From Maribellus comscasis (lineage in GTDB: Bacteria; Bacteroidota; Bacteroidia; Bacteroidales; Prolixibacteraceae): a DNA stretch of 64,000 nt. The first letter of the stretch is position 1, and every line of letters starts with the position of its first letter. The DNA lies in contig NZ_CP046401.1 of assembly GCF_009762775.1 (NCBI RefSeq), positions 6,460,001-6,524,000 on the forward strand, written 5' to 3'. Below the pieces are notes generated by a model. It was given only the letters and a program-made list of their open reading frames with translations, made no database searches and was not told the origin of the DNA. This document shows positions 26,345 through 34,131 of this stretch, in pieces. Position numbers and translations under genes: made by a program.

Positions 26345-28018
26345 ATGAAAAAAATAAGTTTGATTTTAACAATTATATTTCTGGGACAAATTTTTCAATC
26401 TTGTCATGATGATTTTGATGACATGAATGTGAGTCCGAATAACGCAGAGGAAGTTTCACCTAATTATCTGTTGTCTTATGTGATTTCAGAAACAACAATG
26501 AGATTTTATGATTTGGTTAATGAACATACTGATATTGCGGGCGCAATGCAATACACGCAAAGAGGAACAGAATTTAATGCCGCAAATCAGAATTGCTATC
26601 AATGGGGAAAGGGTTCCTGGAGCGGATATTATGATATCTTAAGAACCAATCAATTAATGTATGAAGCAGGAGAAGAAGAGAATAACCAATTTTTTATGGC
26701 TGCTTCACTGATAATGAAATCTTTCATTTTTGGATTGTTGGCAGATTTGTACGGTGATTGTCCCTATTCTGAAGCATTACAAGCGAATTCCAGTTTGTTG
26801 TTCCCAAAGTATGATGCACAAAAGGATGTTTATGAAGGGGTTTTGACGGATTTAAGAACGGCATCAGAAATTCTTGAAGGATTGGATTCCCGGTTGAGTG
26901 TTTTAGCTTCTTCAGACCTGCTTTATGGAGGAGAGCGGGATAAATGGATAAAGTTTGCTAACTCGCTGAGGTTGAGATACTGTTTGAGATTAGACAATAA
27001 AAAAGGCGAACTGGGTATTAACACAGTAAACGAATTTAATGACGCGGCAAGTAAGGTTTTTGAAAGTAATGATGATAACGCAACATTGGTGCTTTTGGGC
27101 TTGTCGGAAGATAATTCTGCTGCTGGTGGTTCTGTCAGATCTTCAAATAAACCGTATGCATTCAAACCAGGAAAACCATTGGTTGATTATTTGAAAGAGA
27201 GAAACGATCCAAGGCTTCAACGTTGGATAAATCCGGTAGAAAGAAAATGGGATTTTACGGCAACTGAAGAAACTACTGTGAATTACATCGATATTTTTGG
27301 CGATAGTTATGAAATGACCATTTTGCCAACTAATAATACAAGTCTTGATACTTCTGTATATGTAGGATTACCGATTGGGTATGATAATCTCGAATTTTTA
27401 GGAAATTACAACAGAGGCGAAGGTGTTAGAGATTATCCTGATGAAAGAAGCACATATATTTCTTATTTGTCACCCATCTATTTTGAAAACAGTAATGACT
27501 ATGTCAATCCTTCGTTGATTACCTATGCTGAAGTTGAGTTTATTTTGGCAGAAGCTGCTTATTTAGGTGATTATGGAGTTTCAAGTGTTGAAGAGCATTA
27601 CAAAGCGGGAATTGAAGCTTCTATGGATCAATACAAGATATTGTCGGAAGCTCAGGGATTTGATTTTGAGGAATTTTACAATCAACAAACCGTTAGTTAC
27701 AATAGTTCTTCAATAACGAATAAACATGAACTTATTTTGACACAAAAGTGGATTGCACTTTGGTTGCAAGCTGAAGCATGGTTTGATTGGAGGAGAACCG
27801 GTTATCCTGATTTTGAACCGGCAGCAAATCCTGCATATGGCCCCGCATTGCCTTTAAGGATCGCCTACCCGGAGCCATTTGCCGATCCTCAATATGTGGA
27901 AAAATATGAGGAAGCAGTGGCAAACCTGGTGAAAACAAGCTATGTGCCATCAAATCAGTCAAATGATCATTCGTACTCAAAAATGTGGTTGTTGCAAGGT
28001 ACCGAGAAGCCTTATTAA
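26345..28018 (+). CDS. SusD/RagB-family nutrient-binding lipoprotein
   Basis: This 557-residue protein has lipobox FQSC (Cys20) and the SusD_like-2 signature at its start (DDFDDMNVSPNNAEEVSPNYLLSYVISET). Further landmarks are YPDERSTYISYLSPIYFENS, the TPR-associated ITYAEVEFILAEAAYLG, and a C-terminal LILTQKWIALWLQAEAWFDWRRTGYPDF. These are the family marks of the surface lid of a SusC channel. It starts 10 bp after susC. Ligand residues cannot be predicted, but the upstream GH78 suggests a rhamnose-containing oligosaccharide. A terminator follows at 28131. Confidence 0.96.
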   Translation: MKKISLILTIIFLGQIFQSCHDDFDDMNVSPNNAEEVSPNYLLSYVISETTMRFYDLVNEHTDIAGAMQYTQRGTEFNAANQNCYQWGKGSWSGYYDILRTNQLMYEAGEEENNQFFMAASLIMKSFIFGLLADLYGDCPYSEALQANSSLLFPKYDAQKDVYEGVLTDLRTASEILEGLDSRLSVLASSDLLYGGERDKWIKFANSLRLRYCLRLDNKKGELGINTVNEFNDAASKVFESNDDNATLVLLGLSEDNSAAGGSVRSSNKPYAFKPGKPLVDYLKERNDPRLQRWINPVERKWDFTATEETTVNYIDIFGDSYEMTILPTNNTSLDTSVYVGLPIGYDNLEFLGNYNRGEGVRDYPDERSTYISYLSPIYFENSNDYVNPSLITYAEVEFILAEAAYLGDYGVSSVEEHYKAGIEASMDQYKILSEAQGFDFEEFYNQQTVSYNSSSITNKHELILTQKWIALWLQAEAWFDWRRTGYPDFEPAANPAYGPALPLRIAYPEPFADPQYVEKYEEAVANLVKTSYVPSNQSNDHSYSKMWLLQGTEKPY

Positions 28019-28130
28019 TTATAACTGCTGGGAAAAAAGATGTTGTGAGAACTGGTCTTCTATATCAGGCGGACATGTCCTTTTTCTTTTAATTAAACTC
28101 GACAAATTTGGTTAAGTTTTTAATAAAGAG

Positions 28131-28172
28131 AGTATCTCTGGAGCATTTGTTTGCAAAGGAGATACTTTTTTT
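28131..28172 (+). terminator. Rho-independent terminator after susD
   Basis: AGTATCTC (28131-28138) pairs perfectly with GAGATACT (28159-28166) around a 20-base loop, followed by six more T. It lies 113 bp after the susD stop and likely ends the FecI-FecR-SusCD transcript. Confidence 0.7.
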
Positions 28173-28868
28173 AGTTTTTGGATTTTTCAACACTAACAGA
28201 GTAAATTTGTGATGTTGAAAAATGTTAACCTTCAACAAAAACTAAAAATATAGATAGAGAATTTAAGGAGCCTGTGTTGTTTCTGCTTCGCCGCTCTGGT
28301 GTCAGAAAGCAAAAATACCTTTTATAAATACCGAACACGTCTCCCCGGTGCGCAACGAAATGGCTTTGTTTTGCAAAATGTATAGTTTTAGAAATTTCGC
28401 AAACTGCTTGTATTCCTGAATCTGGCGCTCTTTTTAGTATGTATGGCAAGAGATGCAGAAGCAATGGGTATTGTTATTTTGCAGGTTGAAAGAAGGGAAC
28501 AAGTTCATATCTTATTGGCGTAACAAAGTGTTCCATCGTTTAAAAGGAATGCACCTTCGGAACGTATTAAATAGCAAAGCAGTCTGGCCTTAATAAGTAT
28601 TGAAAGTAAGGCAGGTTTCTCAAAATTGAATGGTTTTTTAATCTTCCTGGTTTGGAGGGTGTGATAATTGTGCCTCACTCTTTGTCTTAGATTTGAAATA
28701 ACATAAAGTTCATTGAACGTCGTTTTTCTGTGCTTTGTTTTTTTGCTAAAGGGTTAAAATTAAATGTGTTTTTAAGAAGATTTGAGAAGCAAAAATCTGT
28801 TAATTAAATTTCTTTTGTAATTCATGTATCAAACAACTATAATTTCAGAACAATAAATAAATATAATT
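28173..28868. other. Long non-coding gap with overlapping hairpins
   Basis: No coding frame here is convincing on either strand. At its left end TTTTTCAACA (28183-28192) pairs with TGTTGAAAAA (28213-28222). The 7-base core TGTTGAA (28213-28219) can instead pair with TTCAACA (28231-28237), so two mutually exclusive stems exist. The remaining 600 bases have no recognised element. It may contain decayed sequence or an unrecognised RNA, plus the promoter of the lipoprotein gene at 28869. Confidence 0.4.
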
Positions 28869-29900
28869 ATGAAATCATTGAAAATCATTTATTTAATCAG
28901 TGTCTCAGTGATGTTTGCTTTCTTTTCATGTCAGAATACACCTGCTCCCGAAGATGTAAAAGCGGAAGTTCTCACTGCTGAATTTATTTATGAAACAGCT
29001 CCGTTTCCACAATGTCATGCTTCTACAATTGTTGAAACTGAAGATGGTTTTCTTGCTTCATGGTTTGGTGGAACCCGCGAAAAAAATCCGGATGTTTGTA
29101 TTTATACTTCTGCATTAACAGATGGAAGGTGGAGCACTCCTGTACTTGTTGCCGATGGAATAATAAATGATACTTTGCGTTATCCGTGCTGGAATCCGGT
29201 TCTTTTTAAAACCAATAACGGAGAAATTGTCCTTTATTACAAGGTCGGTCCAAGCCCACGCGAATGGTGGGGATTGTACAAAGTTTCTGCCGACAACGGA
29301 AACACCTGGTCGGATGCTGTTGAGATTCCAGATAATTTGTTAGGGCCAATAAAAAACAAACCAGAAAATCTATCTGACGGGACTATTCTGTACCCAACAA
29401 GTTTTGAGACGAGAGAAAAGTGGAATATTTATGTAGAGACTTCGGATGAGGATCTGGAAAACTGGAAAAAAGTTGATATTGATAATAATGGTTTTAACGC
29501 CATTCAGCCAACCATTCTTTTTTATTCGGAAGGAAAAATTCAGATGTTGTGTCGCAGTAAGGAAAAGAAAATTGTTGAAACGTGGTCTTCAGATAATGGA
29601 AAAACATGGTCACCGGTAGAAGCCACTTCTCTTGTGAATAACAATTCGGGAATTGATGCAGTGACAATAAAAAATGGTCTACACCTGCTTATTTCGAATC
29701 CCGTTGAAAAAGGCCGCAATAAAATTGATGTAAAAATCTCAGCCGACGGAAAAAATTGGTTCGACCTAATTGTTTTGGAAGATCAGCCGGAAGGTGAATT
29801 TAGTTATCCAGCTATTATTGAAGGCAGCGACGGAACAATTCACATTACGTACACTTACAATCGTAAGACAGTAAAATACGTTCACTTGAAACTGATGTAA
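28869..29900 (+). CDS. Sialidase-fold (BNR repeat) lipoprotein
   Basis: This 343-residue protein has lipobox FFSC (Cys21). It is a paralogue of the protein at 8098: both have a CHASTI block (FPQCHASTIVE here), ASWFGGT, the TLRYP-WNPVLF block, GPIKNKP and a C-terminal SYPA-G-IHITYTYNRK. Two clear Asp boxes remain (SADNGNTW, SSDNGKTW), while a third is degenerate (TSDEDLENW). As in the paralogue, the GH33 Arg motif F/Y-R-I-P is absent. Fold assignment is firm; activity is not. The FAD oxidoreductase begins one base after its stop codon, suggesting joint action on the same secreted substrate. Confidence 0.72.
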   Translation: MKSLKIIYLISVSVMFAFFSCQNTPAPEDVKAEVLTAEFIYETAPFPQCHASTIVETEDGFLASWFGGTREKNPDVCIYTSALTDGRWSTPVLVADGIINDTLRYPCWNPVLFKTNNGEIVLYYKVGPSPREWWGLYKVSADNGNTWSDAVEIPDNLLGPIKNKPENLSDGTILYPTSFETREKWNIYVETSDEDLENWKKVDIDNNGFNAIQPTILFYSEGKIQMLCRSKEKKIVETWSSDNGKTWSPVEATSLVNNNSGIDAVTIKNGLHLLISNPVEKGRNKIDVKISADGKNWFDLIVLEDQPEGEFSYPAIIEGSDGTIHITYTYNRKTVKYVHLKLM

Positions 29901-29901
29901 A

Positions 29902-31287
29902 ATGTACAGAAGGAGGAATTTTATAAAAAAGGGGGTGTTGGCTGCTTTGGGAACCGGTTTGTTTTCAAAAACCGATGCCGGAGACTTCGAAAAGGAACTA
30001 AAATCAGGCGATGGTATAGATTACAAAAGAAACATTCCGCTTCGCTATGAAGCTGATGTGGTTGTGATTGGAGGTGGAATTGCTGGCGTTTCAGCCGCCG
30101 CTTCTGCAGCTGTTTCTGGTGCAAAAGTGTTGCTTGTCGAACGTTTTGCCAATCTGGGTGGAATGCTTACAACCGGTGGTGTGGCTAATTTTTGCGGGCA
30201 GATTGAAGAACAGGGTGAGGTTTTTGACCAGATTCTGAAAGATTTGAAACGATACAATTCGCTTGGCGAAGCCAGAAGTCAGACCGTATTTAATTATGAA
30301 ATTCTTTCTTTGGTTTTACAGGAAATTTTGTTGGCAAGAGGAGTAAAAATATTGCTGCATACCCGTTTGGTTGATGTTCTTTCAAAAGGAAACGGAATAA
30401 AAGAATGTATTATTTGCGGAAAATCGGGGCTGGAAGGCGTTCGCGGAAAGATTTTTATTGATTGCTCAGGCGATGCAGATTTGGCGCGTTATGCCGGAGT
30501 GGCTACAATGAAAGGCGACGGCAAAATAGGTTACCAGCTTCCAATGTCGAAAATGTGTTTTGCACGGGAAGTTGCCGAAGAAGATTTTTTGCAGCAGGTT
30601 CCCAGCGACTGGGCAACGCAGATTTCAAAAAAAGAAGATTTACCTATGGTTAGTGTCTGGCCCGACGGTCCGGGAGGAAAAGCATTGAAAATTAAAATTC
30701 CGATGTTTGATGCTACTTCAACAGAAGGGATTACAAATGCCGAAATTCAAGCCCGAAGACGAACAATGGATGTGCTGAGTTATTATCAAAAAGTTGAAAA
30801 TAAAAAATGGAGACTAACGCACAGCGCTCCAATGATTGGGGTTCGGGAAGGATGCCGTGTGGAAGGAGATTATATTTTGACGGTGGACGATTTACGTGCC
30901 GGGAAAACATTTGATGACGGAGTTGCACGTGGTACGTTTTATTTCGACGGACATGGTCTGACCGACGATAAAAGAACCTACATTCTTCCAAAAGACCAGT
31001 TAAAAGTGCCTCCTTACCAGATTCCAATGCGATGCCTGATCTCCAAAGATGCAGATAATTTATTGGTAGCCGGACGTTGTTTATCAGCTGAACAGCTGGC
31101 ATTATCTTCAGCGCGGGTATCTACTACCTGTTCCATGATGGGGCAGGCAACGGGAATTGCCGCCGGAATGGCTGTTCAACAGAGAACAAAAATTAGAAAG
31201 TTGGATTATTCAGAAATACAAAATGAAGTGCTTGGAAGGGGAGGGCAGCTCGATGTTTCCAAACAGATTCATCCAATTCATGGGTGA
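29902..31287 (+). CDS. FAD-dependent oxidoreductase (FAD_oxidored family), probable Tat substrate
   Basis: The 461-residue protein begins MYRRRNFIKKGVLAALG, a twin-arginine export signal. The dinucleotide-binding motif VVVIGGGIAGVSAAASAA (about 53-70) is followed by LVERFANLGGMLTTGGVANF, the hallmark of the FAD_oxidored family. A distal motif DNLLVAGRCLSAEQLALSSARVSTTCSMMGQATGIAAG closes the FAD site. Members occur often in glycan utilisation loci but few have defined substrates. Export and the tight junction with the sialidase-fold lipoprotein suggest oxidation of a sugar or glycan part in the periplasm. The specific reaction cannot be read from sequence. Confidence 0.82.
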   Translation: MYRRRNFIKKGVLAALGTGLFSKTDAGDFEKELKSGDGIDYKRNIPLRYEADVVVIGGGIAGVSAAASAAVSGAKVLLVERFANLGGMLTTGGVANFCGQIEEQGEVFDQILKDLKRYNSLGEARSQTVFNYEILSLVLQEILLARGVKILLHTRLVDVLSKGNGIKECIICGKSGLEGVRGKIFIDCSGDADLARYAGVATMKGDGKIGYQLPMSKMCFAREVAEEDFLQQVPSDWATQISKKEDLPMVSVWPDGPGGKALKIKIPMFDATSTEGITNAEIQARRRTMDVLSYYQKVENKKWRLTHSAPMIGVREGCRVEGDYILTVDDLRAGKTFDDGVARGTFYFDGHGLTDDKRTYILPKDQLKVPPYQIPMRCLISKDADNLLVAGRCLSAEQLALSSARVSTTCSMMGQATGIAAGMAVQQRTKIRKLDYSEIQNEVLGRGGQLDVSKQIHPIHG

Positions 31288-31347
31288 CATTTTTATGTGT
31301 TCTGTAAATAAAGAATGAATAAAAAGCGTGTTTTTTATTTAAATAGT

Positions 31348-31355
31348 TATTTTTG
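31348..31355 (+). promoter_or_regulatory. Possible -7 box before the LacI regulator gene
   Basis: TATTTTTG matches the Bacteroidota -7 consensus TAnnTTTG, 33 bases before the LacI-family ATG. No clear -33 TTTG sits at the expected distance, so it is weakly supported. Confidence 0.3.
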
Positions 31356-31387
31356 GTAAAGAAGATAGAACCTGAACAAGTCAGAAT

Positions 31388-32404
31388 ATGAAAAAAACTT
31401 CACTGAACGATATCGCACAACAACTCGGAGTTTCAAAAACATTGGTTTCTCTGGTGCTGAATGGAAAGGGAAAAGAACACCGCATTAGTGAAGACATTCA
31501 AAAAAAAGTAAAAAAGCTGGCAAAGGAGCTAAATTACAGGCCGAATCAGATTGCCAAAGGTTTACGTACCGGAAAAACAAACACAATAGGATTAATTATT
31601 GCCGATATGGCTAATCCATTTTTTGGTAAACTCGGACGCGAAATTGAAAAAGAGGCGTCTCTTCACGGGTATCGCGTAATGTTTTGCAGTTCAGATGAAA
31701 AGGCTGAAAATTCTCAGAAGCAAATAGAAATGCTCCAACAGGGACAGGTGGATGGAATTATAATTTCTCCACCAGAAGGAAGTGAAGAGCAAATTTTATC
31801 GCTTGAGGCTAGTAAAACTCCTTATGTACTTGTTGACAGATATTTTGCAGATATTGACTCCAATTATGTGGTTGTGGATAATTTTCAGGCTGCTTATGAA
31901 GGTACAATGCATCTGATAAATAATGAAATCAGAAAGATTGCATGTGTTACAACAAGTGCCCGTTTGGTTAATATGATTCAGCGACTGGAAGGGTACAAAA
32001 AAGCTCTTACTGATTCAAATATCCCGGTATTGGAAGAGCGAATAAAAGTAATGCCTTTTTCACACGAAAAAAACGATGTGTTTTATGCGATAAAAGAATT
32101 ATTGTCAGCTAAAGATAGAGTTGAAGCGATTCTTTTCACTACAAGTAAAATAGGAGTAATGGGATTGGAAAGTATTCATTCCTTAGGGATGCAGGTTCCG
32201 AGCGACGTCAGAGTGGTGAGTTTTGACGACCCGGATGCTTATAAAATTAGTTTTCCCCCAATTTCTGCAATTGCGCAACCTTTAAAAGAGATAGGTAGGG
32301 AGTCAGTTAAAATCTTGTTGGAGAATATTAAAAATAAAGAGCATAAAAAGCAAAAAGTAATGTTAAATACGCGATTTATTGCAAGAAAATCAAGCAGTAA
32401 ATAA
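31388..32404 (+). CDS. LacI-family transcriptional regulator
   Basis: This 338-residue protein opens with the LacI helix-turn-helix TSLNDIAQQLGVSKTLVSLVLNG and the hinge LNYRPNQIAKGLRTGKTNTIGLI (about 40-65). A periplasmic-binding-protein-like sensor domain follows (ADMANPFFGKLGREIEKEA, DGIIISPPEG, VLVDRYF). The Val in the recognition helix and the Leu in the hinge have the usual pattern. It lies upstream of the ROK kinase, isomerase and mannosidases in the same direction and is the likely local regulator, binding a sugar or sugar phosphate. Confidence 0.92.
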   Translation: MKKTSLNDIAQQLGVSKTLVSLVLNGKGKEHRISEDIQKKVKKLAKELNYRPNQIAKGLRTGKTNTIGLIIADMANPFFGKLGREIEKEASLHGYRVMFCSSDEKAENSQKQIEMLQQGQVDGIIISPPEGSEEQILSLEASKTPYVLVDRYFADIDSNYVVVDNFQAAYEGTMHLINNEIRKIACVTTSARLVNMIQRLEGYKKALTDSNIPVLEERIKVMPFSHEKNDVFYAIKELLSAKDRVEAILFTTSKIGVMGLESIHSLGMQVPSDVRVVSFDDPDAYKISFPPISAIAQPLKEIGRESVKILLENIKNKEHKKQKVMLNTRFIARKSSSK

Positions 32405-32452
32405 AATTTTTTATACTTTAGCTAAACCGATTTAACTAAGAAGATTTAAAGA

Positions 32453-33433
32453 ATGAACAAAAGTACAGACGAATACTACATAGGCCTGGATATAGGAGGT
32501 ACAAAATGTGCAATCGTAATCGGAGATAAGAACTTTAATATTCTTCAGAAGATTAGGTTTGATACAGAAACAGAACGAGGTTACACTGCAATATTAGATG
32601 AATTTCATTATCATATAGACAAGTTGTTTGTTGACTATCCAAAAGAAAATTTGAGACGTATTGGTATAAGTTGCGGAGGTCCCTTGGATTCAAAGGAAGG
32701 AGTGATTTATTCTCCGCCAAATTTGCCGGGTTGGGATAGGGTGCCGATAGTTGAAGTATTCAATAAAAAATACGGTGTACCTGTTGCTCTTCAAAACGAT
32801 GCAAATGCCTGTGCACTGGCTGAGTGGCTGATGGGAGCGGGAAAAGGAACACAAAATATGATTTTTCTCACTTTTGGAACAGGAATGGGATCCGGACTGA
32901 TATTGAATGGACAGCTTTATACAGGAACCAACGATTTAGGCGGGGAAGTTGGACACATTCGTCTGGCAAATACAGGACCGGTTGGTTTTGGAAAAGCCGG
33001 CTCTTTTGAAGGTTTTTGTAGCGGAGGTGGTATCGCGCAGTTAGCGAAAACTGTTGTTACCGAAAGGTTAGGCCGGGGAGAATCAGTGGAATTTTGCCCA
33101 AATATTGAAATGGCCGGGGAATTGACTGCGAAAGATGTGGCGATGGCAGCAAGAATCGATGATCCGGTGGCAAAAGAAATTGTACGAATCTCTGCAGAAT
33201 ATCTTGGTCGGGGTTTGGCTGTTCTTATCGATATAATTAACCCCCAATGTATTGTAATTGGAAGTATCTATGCACGTAACGAAATGTTGTTTAAACCACA
33301 TGTCGACAGAGTTCTGAAAGAGGAAGCTATTCCCGCTGCAATTGAAGTTTGTAAAATAAAACCAGCACTTCTTGGTGAATCACTCGGTGATTTTGCAGCA
33401 CTTGGCGTAGCTATTTATGAAAATGAATTTTGA
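32453..33433 (+). CDS. ROK-family sugar kinase without canonical zinc cysteines
   Basis: This 326-residue ROK protein has YIGLDIGGTKCAIVIGD at the N-terminal phosphate loop, the catalytic Asp in LQNDANACALAEW (about residue 116), and FGTGMGSGLI. After GEVGHIRL, where most ROK proteins have the C-x-C-G-x2-G-C zinc motif, this sequence reads GPVGFGKAGSFEGFCSG, so the metal cysteines are gone. No DNA-binding domain is present, so it is a kinase rather than a repressor. It probably phosphorylates a hexose released by the mannosidases or an amino sugar. It is separated by 14 bp from the sugar isomerase gene that follows. Confidence 0.88.
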   Translation: MNKSTDEYYIGLDIGGTKCAIVIGDKNFNILQKIRFDTETERGYTAILDEFHYHIDKLFVDYPKENLRRIGISCGGPLDSKEGVIYSPPNLPGWDRVPIVEVFNKKYGVPVALQNDANACALAEWLMGAGKGTQNMIFLTFGTGMGSGLILNGQLYTGTNDLGGEVGHIRLANTGPVGFGKAGSFEGFCSGGGIAQLAKTVVTERLGRGESVEFCPNIEMAGELTAKDVAMAARIDDPVAKEIVRISAEYLGRGLAVLIDIINPQCIVIGSIYARNEMLFKPHVDRVLKEEAIPAAIEVCKIKPALLGESLGDFAALGVAIYENEF

Positions 33434-33447
33434 TTTATACTGTAATA

Positions 33448-34092
33448 ATGAAAGAAAATAATATTTTGCAGCAATTGCTAAAACGATATAGCAATCTTGC
33501 CACATTGGAAAAATCCATAATAGCAGCGGTCGAAATAATAATCGATTCATACAAAAACGGAGGGAAAGTGTTGGTTTGTGGAAATGGCGGAAGCTGTTCT
33601 GATGCGGACCATATCGTAGGAGAATTAATGAAAAGTTTTGAAGGACACCGTCCTTTGGATTCAGAATTTCAGAAAAGATTAAGCGCGCTCTCGCCGGAAA
33701 GAGGAAAAGAACTTGCATCGAAATTACAGCAAGGATTGCCTGCAATCTCACTTACAGTTCATAACGCCCTAATTACTGCGGTTGCAAACGACATAAGCGG
33801 AGAACTGATTTTTGCCCAGCAAATTACCGGCTTAGGCAACGAAGGCGATATTTTGATGGGACTGAGTACTTCAGGGAATTCACAAAATGTGGTTGATGCG
33901 TTTTTGGTGGCTAAAGCAAAAGGGTTAAAAACCATTGGTTTTACAGGTGATACCGGAGGGAAATTGAAAGATTTGAGCGATGTGTTATTAAATGTCCCGG
34001 AAAAGAGGACTGCATATGTGCAGGAATTACATTTGCCTGTTTACCATGCCATATGTATGATGATTGAAGAAGAAGTATTTAACTCCGACTAA
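33448..34092 (+). CDS. GmhA-like SIS-domain phosphosugar isomerase
   Basis: From ATG 33448 the protein has 214 residues; an upstream TTG (33430) overlaps the kinase stop. The SIS fold is indicated by KVLVCGNGGSCSDADHIVGELMKSF (about 38-62) and LMGLSTSGNSQNVVDAF (about 138-154). The C-terminal VQELHLPVYHAICMMIEEEVF matches the Q-E-x-H...H-x-x-C-x-x-x-E pattern of sedoheptulose-7-phosphate isomerase GmhA, including the catalytic His. GmhA makes D-glycero-D-manno-heptose 7-phosphate for ADP-heptose. The PfkB-HAD fusion downstream resembles the next two steps of that route, so the pair may act on a heptose or a related sugar phosphate. Gene order is kinase, isomerase, mannosidases, fusion protein. 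Confidence 0.82.
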   Translation: MKENNILQQLLKRYSNLATLEKSIIAAVEIIIDSYKNGGKVLVCGNGGSCSDADHIVGELMKSFEGHRPLDSEFQKRLSALSPERGKELASKLQQGLPAISLTVHNALITAVANDISGELIFAQQITGLGNEGDILMGLSTSGNSQNVVDAFLVAKAKGLKTIGFTGDTGGKLKDLSDVLLNVPEKRTAYVQELHLPVYHAICMMIEEEVFNSD

Positions 34093-34131
34093 ACGAATAA
34101 GAATTAGCGAATCAATAAAACTACCATTATC

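Noticed and set aside
28071..28080. GGACATGTCC palindrome followed by T-rich sequence as susD terminator
   Set aside because: As a hairpin it leaves only three base pairs around a four-base loop. The stem at 28131 is a better terminator.
28225..28464. 79-codon minus-strand frame in the long gap
   Set aside because: No family resemblance, composition unlike the neighbours, and it overlaps the hairpin region. Treated as chance.
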